Made by a program: the position numbers and the translations under genes | Shown here: positions 1 to 7,017 of the stretch, in pieces | How the letters are laid out: each line of letters starts with the position of its first letter | How positions within the stretch are numbered: position 1 is the stretch's first letter | The notes under the pieces: generated by a model | Seen by the model: only the letters and a program-made list of their open reading frames with translations | The model's database searches: none | Told to the model about the DNA's origin: nothing | Source of the DNA: Bacteroidales bacterium | GTDB lineage: Bacteria; Bacteroidota; Bacteroidia; Bacteroidales; Bacteroidaceae | NCBI GenBank assembly: GCA_030523385.1 | Contig: JAUNIV010000043.1 | Span: forward strand, 1 to 11,671 | Reading direction: 5' to 3' | DNA length: 11,671 nt

Positions 1-68
1 CTGCCGATGCCCGAGACATGATCATGAATATCTTGAACTTCTATAATAAAGACATGTATAATCAATAA
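1..68 (+). CDS. C-terminal end of an upstream protein (partial)
   Basis: An open + strand frame enters from the left edge (first full codon at base 3) and ends with TAA at 66-68. The last residues read ADARDMIMNILNFYNKDMYNQ with A as residue 1, a charged, helix-like tail. The stop lies 15 bases before the ferredoxin start, so this gene may be first in the oxidoreductase operon. From memory, a tetratricopeptide-repeat protein often sits here in Bacteroides; 21 residues are too few to prove it. Confidence 0.55.
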   Translation, partial: ADARDMIMNILNFYNKDMYNQ

Positions 69-83
69 TAATAACTGACTGAT

Positions 84-317
84 ATGGCAAAGATAAAAGG
101 TGCTATCGTGGTAGATACGGAACGGTGCAAAGGATGCAACCTATGCGTAGTGGCATGCCCGTTGCACGTCATAGAGCTGAATGCCAAGCAAGTGAATAAA
201 AAAGGATACACGTTCGTACACCAGGTGCTGGAAGACACGTGTAACGGTTGCGCATCGTGTGCCACGGTTTGTCCGGACGGATGCATCACCGTATCTAAAG
301 TAAAGGTAAACAATTAA
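84..317 (+). CDS. korD: 2-oxoacid:ferredoxin oxidoreductase, delta (ferredoxin) subunit, 2x[4Fe-4S]
   Basis: This 77-residue protein is a bacterial-type two-cluster ferredoxin. The first cluster motif is C15-x2-C18-x2-C21-x3-C25-P and the second is C53-x2-C56-x2-C59-x3-C63-P, so all eight ligands are present. In the family, this subunit takes electrons from the TPP/FeS catalytic core and passes them to soluble ferredoxin. It is first of the delta-alpha-beta-gamma subunit set, 23 bases upstream of the alpha frame. No Shine-Dalgarno sequence is visible, which is normal for Bacteroidales. The enzyme could be named for 2-oxoglutarate (Kor) or branched-chain 2-oxoacids (Vor); this subunit does not decide which. 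Confidence 0.94.
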   Translation: MAKIKGAIVVDTERCKGCNLCVVACPLHVIELNAKQVNKKGYTFVHQVLEDTCNGCASCATVCPDGCITVSKVKVNN

Positions 318-328
318 AGAATACAGAT

Positions 329-340
329 ATGGCAGAATAA
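329..340 (+). other. Three-codon minigene / remnant of the original alpha-subunit start (M-A-E-stop)
   Basis: The bases ATG GCA GAA TAA lie in frame with and directly abutting the alpha-subunit frame, which continues GTG GTT TTA ATG AAA GGA. Reading the stop as a sense codon gives M-A-E-x-V-V-L-M-K-G-N-E-A. My memory of related Bacteroides alpha subunits is that they begin MAEEVVLMKG or close to it, so TAA most simply derives from GAA by one G-to-T change. The product as read now is only three residues. It may act as a coupling or reinitiation leader, or it may be a sequencing error. Confidence 0.7.
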
Positions 341-1411
341 GTGGTTTTAATGAAAGGAAACGAGGCCATAGCCCAAGCAGCCATCCGCATCGGAGTGGAT
401 GCCTACTTCGGCTACCCCATCACTCCCCAGTCGGAAATACTGGAAACACTGGCCGAAAAGAAACCGTGGGAAAGCACCGGAATGGTGGTGCTGCAAGCCG
501 AAAGCGAAGTGGCTGCCATCAACATGGTGTATGGAGGAGCAGCCAGCGGAAAAATGGTAATGACTTCATCGTCAAGTCCGGGAGTGAGCCTGAAACAGGA
601 AGGCATATCATACATAGCAGGTGCCGAACTGCCGTGCTTAGTGGTGAACGTGATGCGGGGAGGACCCGGATTGGGAACCATACAGCCAAGCCAAGCCGAT
701 TACTTCCAGACGGTGAAAGGAGGAGGACACGGTGACTACCGGCTCATAGCATTGGCTCCGGCGTCGGTGCAGGAAATGGCCGACTTTGTGGGACTGGCAT
801 TCGACCTGGCTTTCAAATACCGCAATCCGGCCATCATACTGGCCGACGGCGTGATAGGACAGATGATGGAAAAAGTAATATTGCCCGAACAAAGGAAGCG
901 GCTGACTGATGAAGAAGTCATGGCACGCTGCCCATGGGCCACTACAGGACGGACCAACGGCCGGCGCCCCAATATCATCACCTCTTTGGAACTCGACCCT
1001 GCCGAAATGGAAAAACGAAACATCCATCTCCAACAGAAGTATGCCGAGATAGAGAGAAACGAAGTACGCTTCGAGGAATTGCAGTGCGAGGACGCCGAAT
1101 ACCTGATTGTGGCTTTCGGATCGTGTGCACGTATCGCACAGAAAGCTATGGAGATGGCACGTGCCGAGGGCATACGGGTAGGCTTATTGCGCCCCATCAC
1201 CCTGTGGCCATTCCCGACACAAGCCATTGCCACACGCGCAACACAAGTGAAAGGCATACTCACGGTAGAGCTGAATGCCGGACAAATGATAGAAGACGTG
1301 CGGCTGGCCGTATCGGGCAGCGTACCTGTAGAACACTTCGGACGGTTGGGCGGCATCGTGCCGGATCCCGATGAAGTGATTGCGGCACTGAAAGAAAAAC
1401 TAATGAAATAA
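341..1411 (+). CDS. korA: 2-oxoacid:ferredoxin oxidoreductase, alpha subunit (KorA/VorB type)
   Basis: This is the alpha subunit that, with beta, forms the TPP active site. Counting from GTG 341, it has the pyrimidine-binding-domain signature GYPITPQSE (24-32), AESE (53-56), a Ser-rich TSSSSPG loop, and MRGGPGLGT followed by QADYFQ and GGGHGDYR. A transketolase-C-like second domain follows with YLIVAFGSCARIA and LLRPITLWPFP. The 356-residue length fits the four-subunit type. The start is uncertain. The natural ATG at 329 runs into TAA at 338, so the usable starts are GTG 341, which directly follows that stop, or ATG 350. Both keep the conserved KGNEA segment, so the enzyme should fold normally. 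Substrate (2-oxoglutarate or branched-chain 2-oxoacids) cannot be settled from sequence alone. Confidence 0.94.
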   Translation: MVLMKGNEAIAQAAIRIGVDAYFGYPITPQSEILETLAEKKPWESTGMVVLQAESEVAAINMVYGGAASGKMVMTSSSSPGVSLKQEGISYIAGAELPCLVVNVMRGGPGLGTIQPSQADYFQTVKGGGHGDYRLIALAPASVQEMADFVGLAFDLAFKYRNPAIILADGVIGQMMEKVILPEQRKRLTDEEVMARCPWATTGRTNGRRPNIITSLELDPAEMEKRNIHLQQKYAEIERNEVRFEELQCEDAEYLIVAFGSCARIAQKAMEMARAEGIRVGLLRPITLWPFPTQAIATRATQVKGILTVELNAGQMIEDVRLAVSGSVPVEHFGRLGGIVPDPDEVIAALKEKLMK

Positions 1412-1420
1412 TGAGCCTCT

Positions 1421-1588
1421 ATGAATACCGAATTGATTAGAAACATACTGAACATAGTTTTCATGGCGCTGGCACTGGCCGCCGTCATCACTTACTTTGT
1501 GGCAAGTGACTTCAAGATATTCATCTATGTTTGTGCTGCGGCCATCTGCGTCAAGCTGATAGAGTTCTTTCTGAGGTTCATGCTATAA
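1421..1588 (+). CDS. Small two-helix membrane protein inside the oxidoreductase operon
   Basis: This 55-residue frame sits between the alpha and beta genes. It starts at ATG 1421, 9 bases after the alpha stop, and ends with TAA at 1586-1588. It begins MNTELIRNILNIVF and has two hydrophobic stretches, about residues 10-27 and 32-49, joined by a short VASDFK turn. It ends with charged/aromatic residues LIEFFLRFML. This pattern suggests a helical-hairpin inner-membrane protein. The first seven residues and the turn carry the few charges. It is preceded by no clear Shine-Dalgarno sequence, while the next gene has one. The position suggests membrane tethering of the soluble complex or a regulatory role, which is inference. 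I recognise no family. Confidence 0.75.
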   Translation: MNTELIRNILNIVFMALALAAVITYFVASDFKIFIYVCAAAICVKLIEFFLRFML

Positions 1589-1595
1589 TAACTAC

Positions 1596-1600
1596 GGAGG
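1596..1600 (+). promoter_or_regulatory. Shine-Dalgarno sequence (GGAGG) of the beta-subunit gene
   Basis: GGAGG lies seven bases before ATG 1608. Such a strong Shine-Dalgarno match stands out because the other genes in this window lack one. It may raise beta-subunit synthesis within the operon or make its initiation independent of the small membrane gene upstream. Confidence 0.7.
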
Positions 1601-1607
1601 AAAACGT

Positions 1608-2372
1608 ATGACAAGAGAAGAAATCATAAAACCCGAAAACCTGGTTTACAAGAAACCGTCTCTGATGAACGACAAGGCAATGCACTATTGCCCCGGATGC
1701 AGTCACGGAGTGGTACACAAGCTCATAGCCGAAGTGATAGAAGAGATGGGCATGGAAGAAAAAGTCGTGGGCGTATCGCCGGTGGGATGTGCCGTCTTTG
1801 CCTACAACTATCTGGATATAGACTGGCAGGAAGCTGCCCACGGAAGGGCACCCGCCGTAGCCACAGCCATCAAGCGCCTGTGGCCGGACCGACTGGTGTT
1901 CACTTATCAGGGCGACGGCGATTTGGCCTGCATCGGTACGGCCGAAACCATCCACGCACTGAACCGTGGGGAGAACATCACTATCATTTTCATCAACAAT
2001 GCCATTTATGGCATGACGGGAGGACAGATGGCGCCCACTACCCTGATAGGCATGAAGACAGCCACTTGTCCTTACGGGCGCGACGTGGCCCTGCACGGTT
2101 ATCCGCTGAAGGTAACGGAAATAGCCGCCACACTGGAAGGTACGGCATACGTCACCCGTCAGGCTGTACACACCGTGCCGGCCATACGCAAGGCCAAGAA
2201 AGCCATACGCAAGGCATTCGAGAACTCGATGAACGGCAAAGGCTCTAACTTAGTGGAAATCGTTTCGACCTGCAATTCGGGATGGAAGATGACTCCGCAA
2301 GCTGCCAATGAATGGATGGTGGAACACATGTTCCCCTTCTACCCGTTGGGTGATTTGAAAGACAAAGAATAA
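1608..2372 (+). CDS. korB: 2-oxoacid:ferredoxin oxidoreductase, beta subunit (TPP and [4Fe-4S] binding)
   Basis: This 254-residue subunit carries the TPP diphosphate/Mg2+ motif running from GDGD at 102-105 to NN at 130-131. It also has the four cysteines expected for the proximal [4Fe-4S] cluster: C28 and C31 in CPGCSHG, C61 in SPVGCA, and C222 in STCNSG. In the family it performs decarboxylation or reductive carboxylation of the 2-oxoacid with CoA and passes electrons to the delta subunit. GMTGGQMAPTT after the TPP motif is typical. The start at 1608 is supported by GGAGG seven bases upstream. The gamma gene follows after 10 bases. No lesion is visible. Confidence 0.96.
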   Translation: MTREEIIKPENLVYKKPSLMNDKAMHYCPGCSHGVVHKLIAEVIEEMGMEEKVVGVSPVGCAVFAYNYLDIDWQEAAHGRAPAVATAIKRLWPDRLVFTYQGDGDLACIGTAETIHALNRGENITIIFINNAIYGMTGGQMAPTTLIGMKTATCPYGRDVALHGYPLKVTEIAATLEGTAYVTRQAVHTVPAIRKAKKAIRKAFENSMNGKGSNLVEIVSTCNSGWKMTPQAANEWMVEHMFPFYPLGDLKDKE

Positions 2373-2382
2373 ATTACGCACT

Positions 2383-2928
2383 ATGAAACAGGAAATCATT
2401 ATAGCAGGATTTGGCGGCCAAGGCGTATTGTCGATGGGCAAGATACTGGCCTACTCCGGACTGATGGAAAACAAGGAAGTGACGTGGATGCCGGCATACG
2501 GTCCCGAACAGCGCGGAGGAACGGCCAATGTGACGGTCATCGTGAGCGACGAGCGCATCTCCTCTCCCATCCTCAGCAAGTATGACACGGCCATCATTCT
2601 GAACCAACCTTCATTGGAGAAGTTTGAAAGCAAGATAAAGCCGGGCGGCATACTCATCTATGACGGCTATGGAATCATAGAGCCACCCACCCGCAAAGAT
2701 ATCCGCATCTACCGCATCGACGCCATGGATGCAGCCACGGAGAAAGGAATGGCCAAGACATTCAACATGGTGGTATTAGGCGGACTGCTGAAGTTATGCC
2801 CCATCGTGTCCATAGAGAGTGTGATAAAGGCACTGCACAAGACATTGCCCGAACGACACCACAAGCTGATACCCATGAATGAAGAAGCCATACGCATGGG
2901 CATGGAAATTATAAAGGAAGCAGAATAA
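2383..2928 (+). CDS. korC: 2-oxoacid:ferredoxin oxidoreductase, gamma subunit
   Basis: This 181-residue protein matches the pyruvate ferredoxin/flavodoxin oxidoreductase gamma-domain family. It has the N-terminal GFGGQG loop (9-14), then PAYGPEQRGGTANV (37-49) with conserved Arg44, and a C-terminal helical part ending in GMEIIKEAE. In the family this subunit contributes to complex assembly and the CoA-binding region. It is last in the operon, 10 bases after beta, and is followed by a strong terminator hairpin. The four-gene set is complete, so the enzyme is probably active. Confidence 0.96.
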   Translation: MKQEIIIAGFGGQGVLSMGKILAYSGLMENKEVTWMPAYGPEQRGGTANVTVIVSDERISSPILSKYDTAIILNQPSLEKFESKIKPGGILIYDGYGIIEPPTRKDIRIYRIDAMDAATEKGMAKTFNMVVLGGLLKLCPIVSIESVIKALHKTLPERHHKLIPMNEEAIRMGMEIIKEAE

Positions 2929-2949
2929 CACCTTTATAAATAAAAGAAT

Positions 2950-3000
2950 AATAAAAGGGTGCGCTTTTCCAATGTGAAAAGCACGCCCTTTTATTTTTAT
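2950..3000 (+). terminator. Rho-independent terminator of the oxidoreductase operon
   Basis: The left arm 2950-2969 pairs with 2976-2995 around a six-base loop (CAATGT). The core arms read AAAAGGGTGCGCTTTTC and GAAAAGCACGCCCTTTT, with one G-U pair and one C-A mismatch. A T-rich run (TTTTATTTTTAT) forms the 3' side and tail. It begins 21 bases after the gamma stop. The A-rich/T-rich flanks could also work in the reverse direction, but the next gene runs the same way. Confidence 0.87.
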
Positions 3001-3004
3001 ATTG

Positions 3005-3012
3005 TATCTTTG
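3005..3012 (+). promoter_or_regulatory. Bacteroidetes-type -7 promoter box (TATCTTTG)
   Basis: TATCTTTG is a perfect match to the TAnnTTTG -7 element of the primary Bacteroidetes sigma factor. It lies just after the terminator T-run. The box ends only seven bases before ATG 3020, so transcription should begin at or within a few bases of the start codon, giving a very short leader or none. I see no good TTTG -33 element; that region falls in the right arm of the terminator. Confidence 0.65.
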
Positions 3013-3019
3013 CGGCATT

Positions 3020-5122
3020 ATGAAAAGAATAGTCTCGTTTATTTTTCTTATCTTTCTTTGTTGCTCAAGCTACGTGGCCGCGCAGCAAAGACTGTCCAAT
3101 CAGTATGGCTCTTCGGCAAGCGGACTGGACAGGGGCAACTATGACCGTAACGGAAACCCCATAGACACCACAGCCGTGGTAGATGCCAACACCATTCCCA
3201 TCGGGCTTTATGCATGGAAAGTAGATAGCCGGTTCGGCAATGTCACCTACGTCCCCATAGATACCTTGCAACATCAGTTTCAGAACTCAAACGACGTAGG
3301 GGGAATAACCGGACAGTACAACTATTTGGGCAATTTGGGTTCACCCAGACTGACACGCATATTCTTCGACAGGCGTGACCCGAGCCAGTATCTCTTTACT
3401 GACCCATACGACTTCTGCGTGCTACGCCCCGAAGATGTGACTTTCACCAATACGCTCTCACCATTCACCAATCTGAGTTACTACAAAGGAGGAAGCAGCC
3501 GATACGGAGAAGAGCGGTTCAAATCCTACTTTGCTATCAATGCCAACAAGAAGTTGGGATTCGGGTTCTACATAGACTACATCTACGGACGCGGACTCTA
3601 CACCAATCAATCTACGGCACTGTTCAACGGCGGACTGTTCTCCAGCTATCGGGGAGAAAAGTATGACATGCACTTCATATTCAACAACGACAACCTGAAG
3701 ATGGCCGAAAACGGCGGTATAACGGACGACCGCTATATTACAAGCCCATTGGATATGGCCGAAGGAAAGAAAGAATATTCTTCCAGCGAAATCCCGACCA
3801 GATTGAATCAGATTTGGAATCACAACACCAGTTATCATGCTTTCCTGAGTCATCGCTATAACTTAGGATTCTACAAGGAAAAGACGGACAGCGTAAGTGC
3901 GGATTCGGTGAAGACTACAGAGGTGTTCGTGCCCGTCACCAGCTTCATACACACGGTGCAGGTGGATTTGAACAACCGCAAATACATCTCTTACGATTAC
4001 AATCAGAACAACCAATATTTTGAGCACAATTATTTGGGCACCGACTCCATTGACAACACCAAACGGACTTCGGTAAAGAATACCATCGGCATTGCCTTGC
4101 AAGAGGGGTTCAACAAATGGGCACAGGCAGGACTGACCGCCTTCCTGAGCTATGAGTTCCGCAACTTTGCACTGACAGACACTACCGATGTGCAAGGAGG
4201 ACGGGTAATAGACCACTTCAAGGAAAGTTCCTTATCCATCGGTGGAGAGCTGTCGAAGAAGCAAGGAAAGCTGTTGCACTATAATGTATTGGGCGAGATA
4301 GCCATTGCCGGAGAAGATGCCGGACAATTCAGCGTGGAAGGCAAAGGAGACTTGAACGTAAAGCTGTTTGGCGATACCGTGAGACTGGATGCCAACGTCT
4401 TCGTGAAGAACCAAAACCCGGTGTTCTACTACCGGCACTTCCAGTCCAAACATTATTGGTGGGACAACAACGACCTTTCCAAGATATTCCGCACGCGCAT
4501 AGAAGGCAAGCTCACCATAGACAAATGGGGAACGCAACTACGCGCCGGAGTGGAAAACATCAAGAATTATACCTATCTGGCCAATACAAGCACCCCCATC
4601 ACCGGAGCCGAAGGAGAGATTACGGGATTCAAGAACAATGCCGCAGTCTTTCAGCATTCGGGCAACATACAGGTGTTCAGTGCTATCTTGAATCAAAGGC
4701 TTCGGGCAGGTATCTTCCACCTGGATGCCGAAGTGGCTTATCAAAAAACAAGCGAGGCAGACGTGCTTCCGCTGCCGGAACTGTCGGCATACGGCAACCT
4801 GTATATGAAATTCGGACTGGCCAAGAAAGTGTTGCAAATAGAGATGGGAGCCGATGCACGCTACTTCAGCAAATACTATGCACCGGACTATTCGGTAGCC
4901 ATGGGACAGTTCTACAACCAGAACCCGAACGAGAAGATAGAGATAGGAGGATTCCCGGTAATCAATGTATATGCCAATCTGCACCTCAAGCGCACCCGGT
5001 TCTTTGTCATGATGTATCACATCAATGCCGGATCGGGCACATCGAACTATTTCTTAGCTCCCCACTATCCCATGAATCCGCGCATGTTCAAGTTCGGCCT
5101 TTCGTGGAACTTCTTTGACTAA
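3020..5122 (+). CDS. Putative outer-membrane porin (Porin_10-like beta-barrel)
   Basis: This 700-residue protein starts MKRIVSFIFLIFLCCSSYVAAQQ, a signal peptide with likely cleavage after VAA. The mature chain is rich in alternating Tyr/Phe/Asn/Gly and has barrel-like stretches such as LGFGFYIDYIYGRGLYTNQS and ends GLSWNFFD, near the aromatic C-terminus expected of outer-membrane barrels. These features match the large Bacteroidetes putative-porin family. I chose ATG 3020 because an in-frame upstream TTG at 3002 would overlap the promoter box and add six residues before the signal peptide. The gene is followed after 17 bases by the solute-binding protein. The solute it passes is unknown. Confidence 0.88.
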   Translation: MKRIVSFIFLIFLCCSSYVAAQQRLSNQYGSSASGLDRGNYDRNGNPIDTTAVVDANTIPIGLYAWKVDSRFGNVTYVPIDTLQHQFQNSNDVGGITGQYNYLGNLGSPRLTRIFFDRRDPSQYLFTDPYDFCVLRPEDVTFTNTLSPFTNLSYYKGGSSRYGEERFKSYFAINANKKLGFGFYIDYIYGRGLYTNQSTALFNGGLFSSYRGEKYDMHFIFNNDNLKMAENGGITDDRYITSPLDMAEGKKEYSSSEIPTRLNQIWNHNTSYHAFLSHRYNLGFYKEKTDSVSADSVKTTEVFVPVTSFIHTVQVDLNNRKYISYDYNQNNQYFEHNYLGTDSIDNTKRTSVKNTIGIALQEGFNKWAQAGLTAFLSYEFRNFALTDTTDVQGGRVIDHFKESSLSIGGELSKKQGKLLHYNVLGEIAIAGEDAGQFSVEGKGDLNVKLFGDTVRLDANVFVKNQNPVFYYRHFQSKHYWWDNNDLSKIFRTRIEGKLTIDKWGTQLRAGVENIKNYTYLANTSTPITGAEGEITGFKNNAAVFQHSGNIQVFSAILNQRLRAGIFHLDAEVAYQKTSEADVLPLPELSAYGNLYMKFGLAKKVLQIEMGADARYFSKYYAPDYSVAMGQFYNQNPNEKIEIGGFPVINVYANLHLKRTRFFVMMYHINAGSGTSNYFLAPHYPMNPRMFKFGLSWNFFD

Positions 5123-5139
5123 CTTCATCTTGCATAGCC

Positions 5140-5961
5140 ATGAAGAAATATGCGAAATATCTGCTGATAGCCTTTGTAGCGGTGTTGCTCTACACCTTCT
5201 TCTTCAGAGAGCAAGAAGACAGGAATGAACATGCCCCACGCGATTATGCCGAAATAATCCGGTCGGGTACTCTGCGTGCCGTGACCGAATATAACTCCAT
5301 CAGCTTCCATGCAGAAGGAGACAGTGTGGCAGGATTCCACTACGAACTGGTCAACGCGTTCGCCCGAAGCAAAGGACTGACGCCGGAGATTACTCCCGAG
5401 ATGAGTTTTGCCAACAGTCTGAAAGGAGTGCAAGAAGGGAAATACGACATACTGGCAAACAGCGTGGCAGTGACCAGCGCATCGAAAGACTCCCTGCTCT
5501 TCACGCAGCCCATCCTGCTGAACAAGCAAGTATTGGTGCAACGCAAACCGCAGGCAGATAAGGACAGCGCAACATACGTGCACAGCCAACTGGAGCTGGC
5601 AGGCAAAACCCTGCATTTGGTCAAAGGCTCTCCGGCCATCTTCCGCATACACAATTTGGGCAACGAAATAGGCGACACCATCTACGTGAACGAAGTAGAA
5701 AAGTATGGACAAGAGCAACTGCTCGCCATGGTGGCATACGGCGATATAGACTATGCCGTGTGCGACGAGAGCATTGCGGAGGCATCTTTGGCCGACTTCC
5801 CACAATTAGACATAGAAACGGCAATCAGCTTCTCGCAGTTCTACTCATGGGGAGTGAGCAAACATTCACCCGTATTGTTAGACAGCCTGAATGCCTGGTT
5901 AGACAGCTATATCCATACAGCCGAATTTCATGCACTTTACAAGAAATATTATAAACACTGA
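5140..5961 (+). CDS. Orphan periplasmic solute-binding protein (SBP_bac_3 / MltF N-terminal-like)
   Basis: This 273-residue protein begins with a hydrophobic segment (about 7-22, LLIAFVAVLLYTFFF) and no lipobox Cys, so it may stay anchored by an uncleaved signal. The rest resembles a family 3 periplasmic binding domain: an N-terminal IIRSGTLRAVTEYNSISF strand, GFHYELVNAFARSKGL, GKYDILANSVAVTSASKDSLLFTQP, and a late GDIDYAVCDESIA followed by SWGVSKHSPVLLDSLNAWL. These resemble the sensor domain of MltF, but the chain ends where the lytic transglycosylase domain would begin. No ABC permease or ATPase is nearby. It lies 17 bases after the porin and 39 before the oxidoreductase. Ligand is unknown; amino acids or muropeptides are family-based guesses. 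Confidence 0.87.
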   Translation: MKKYAKYLLIAFVAVLLYTFFFREQEDRNEHAPRDYAEIIRSGTLRAVTEYNSISFHAEGDSVAGFHYELVNAFARSKGLTPEITPEMSFANSLKGVQEGKYDILANSVAVTSASKDSLLFTQPILLNKQVLVQRKPQADKDSATYVHSQLELAGKTLHLVKGSPAIFRIHNLGNEIGDTIYVNEVEKYGQEQLLAMVAYGDIDYAVCDESIAEASLADFPQLDIETAISFSQFYSWGVSKHSPVLLDSLNAWLDSYIHTAEFHALYKKYYKH

Positions 5962-6000
5962 TTTTTTCAACATCCTTATTCAACTAAAACATTCATCGCC

Positions 6001-6990
6001 ATGATACATTTAGATAAAGTGAAATGGGGCTTCATCGGTTGCGGAGAAGTAACGGAAAAGAAAAGCGGACCCGCCTTTGCCATGATTGAAGGGTCTGAAG
6101 TGATAGCCGTCATGAGCCGCGACAAGGAAAAAGCAGAATCATACGCCCGTCGTCACCACATCAGCCGCTGGTACACAGACCCGCAACAACTGATAGGCGA
6201 TGAGGACGTGAATGCCATCTACATAGCTACCCCTCCCTCCTCTCACGCCACCTTTGCCATTATGGCCATGAAGGCAGGAAAGCCGGTGTATATAGAAAAG
6301 CCCATGGCAGCCAGCTACGAAGATTGCGCCCGCATCAACCGCATCTCGCAAGAAACGGGCATCCCCTGCTTTGTGGCCTACTACCGGAGATACCTGCCAT
6401 ACTTCCGCACCGTGAAGAAGATGGTGGACGAAGGAAAGATAGGACGCGTCATCAACATACAGATACGCTTCGCACAGCCCCCACGGGCTTTGGACTATAA
6501 CAGCACCAACCTGCCGTGGCGTGTACAACCCGACATAGCCGGAGGCGGTTATTTCTATGACCTGGCTCCCCACCAGTTGGATTTGTTGCAAGAGATGTTT
6601 GGTTGCATCCTGGAAGCGGAAGGCTACAAGAGCAACCGGGGAGGGCTTTATCAGGCCGAAGATACCATCAGCGCCTGCTTTAAGTTCGATTCCGGCTTGC
6701 CCGGTTCAGGCTCCTGGTGTTTCGTGGCACACGAATCGGCTAAGGAAGACCGCATTGAAATCATCGGTGATAAGGGAATGATATGTTTCTCCGTATTCAC
6801 ATACGCCCCCATCGCCCTGCATACCGAAAACGGACGAGAGGAATTCCTGCCCGAGAATCCGCCGCATGTGCAGCTTCCGCTGATCAAAGCAGTGGTGGAA
6901 CATTTGCAAGGAAAAGCCATCTGTACTTGCGATGGTATCAGTGCTACACCCACTAATTGGGTGATGGACCGCATCCTGAACAAACTTTAA
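6001..6990 (+). CDS. Gfo/Idh/MocA-family NAD(P)-dependent oxidoreductase
   Basis: This 329-residue protein has an N-terminal Rossmann fold with GFIGCGEV (10-17, GxGxx nucleotide loop), then ATPPSSH (76-82) and the family-defining EKP (99-101, with Lys100). The C-terminal domain has AYYRRYLP (126-133) and GGGYFYDLAPHQLDLL (181 on) with likely catalytic His191. No signal peptide is present, so it should be cytoplasmic. The family oxidises or reduces sugars, inositols and related polyols with NAD(P); the substrate cannot be read from sequence. It is the only cytoplasmic product among three envelope genes, and lies 39 bases after the binding protein and 27 before the DUF4421 start. Confidence 0.93.
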   Translation: MIHLDKVKWGFIGCGEVTEKKSGPAFAMIEGSEVIAVMSRDKEKAESYARRHHISRWYTDPQQLIGDEDVNAIYIATPPSSHATFAIMAMKAGKPVYIEKPMAASYEDCARINRISQETGIPCFVAYYRRYLPYFRTVKKMVDEGKIGRVINIQIRFAQPPRALDYNSTNLPWRVQPDIAGGGYFYDLAPHQLDLLQEMFGCILEAEGYKSNRGGLYQAEDTISACFKFDSGLPGSGSWCFVAHESAKEDRIEIIGDKGMICFSVFTYAPIALHTENGREEFLPENPPHVQLPLIKAVVEHLQGKAICTCDGISATPTNWVMDRILNKL

Positions 6991-7017
6991 ACACCTTTGT
7001 CCCCACATTCCTTGCCC

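Noticed and set aside
341..1411. Alpha-subunit gene as a pseudogene because of the stop at 338
   Set aside because: The stop lies before the first conserved residues and two in-frame starts follow within 12 bases; the rest of the gene and all partner genes are intact.
736..1491. Long - strand open frame of 251 codons opposite the alpha subunit
   Set aside because: It lies opposite a gene with clear conserved motifs, its translation is low in recognisable structure, and it is a shadow of that gene's codon bias.
3002..3019. TTG start six codons upstream for the porin
   Set aside because: It would lie upstream of and overlap the -7 promoter box, and would place extra residues before a normal signal peptide.
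5125..5805. - strand open frame of 226 codons opposite the binding-protein gene
   Set aside because: It is antisense to a convincing binding protein with signal anchor; Cys/His/Val-rich translation is typical of a shadow frame.
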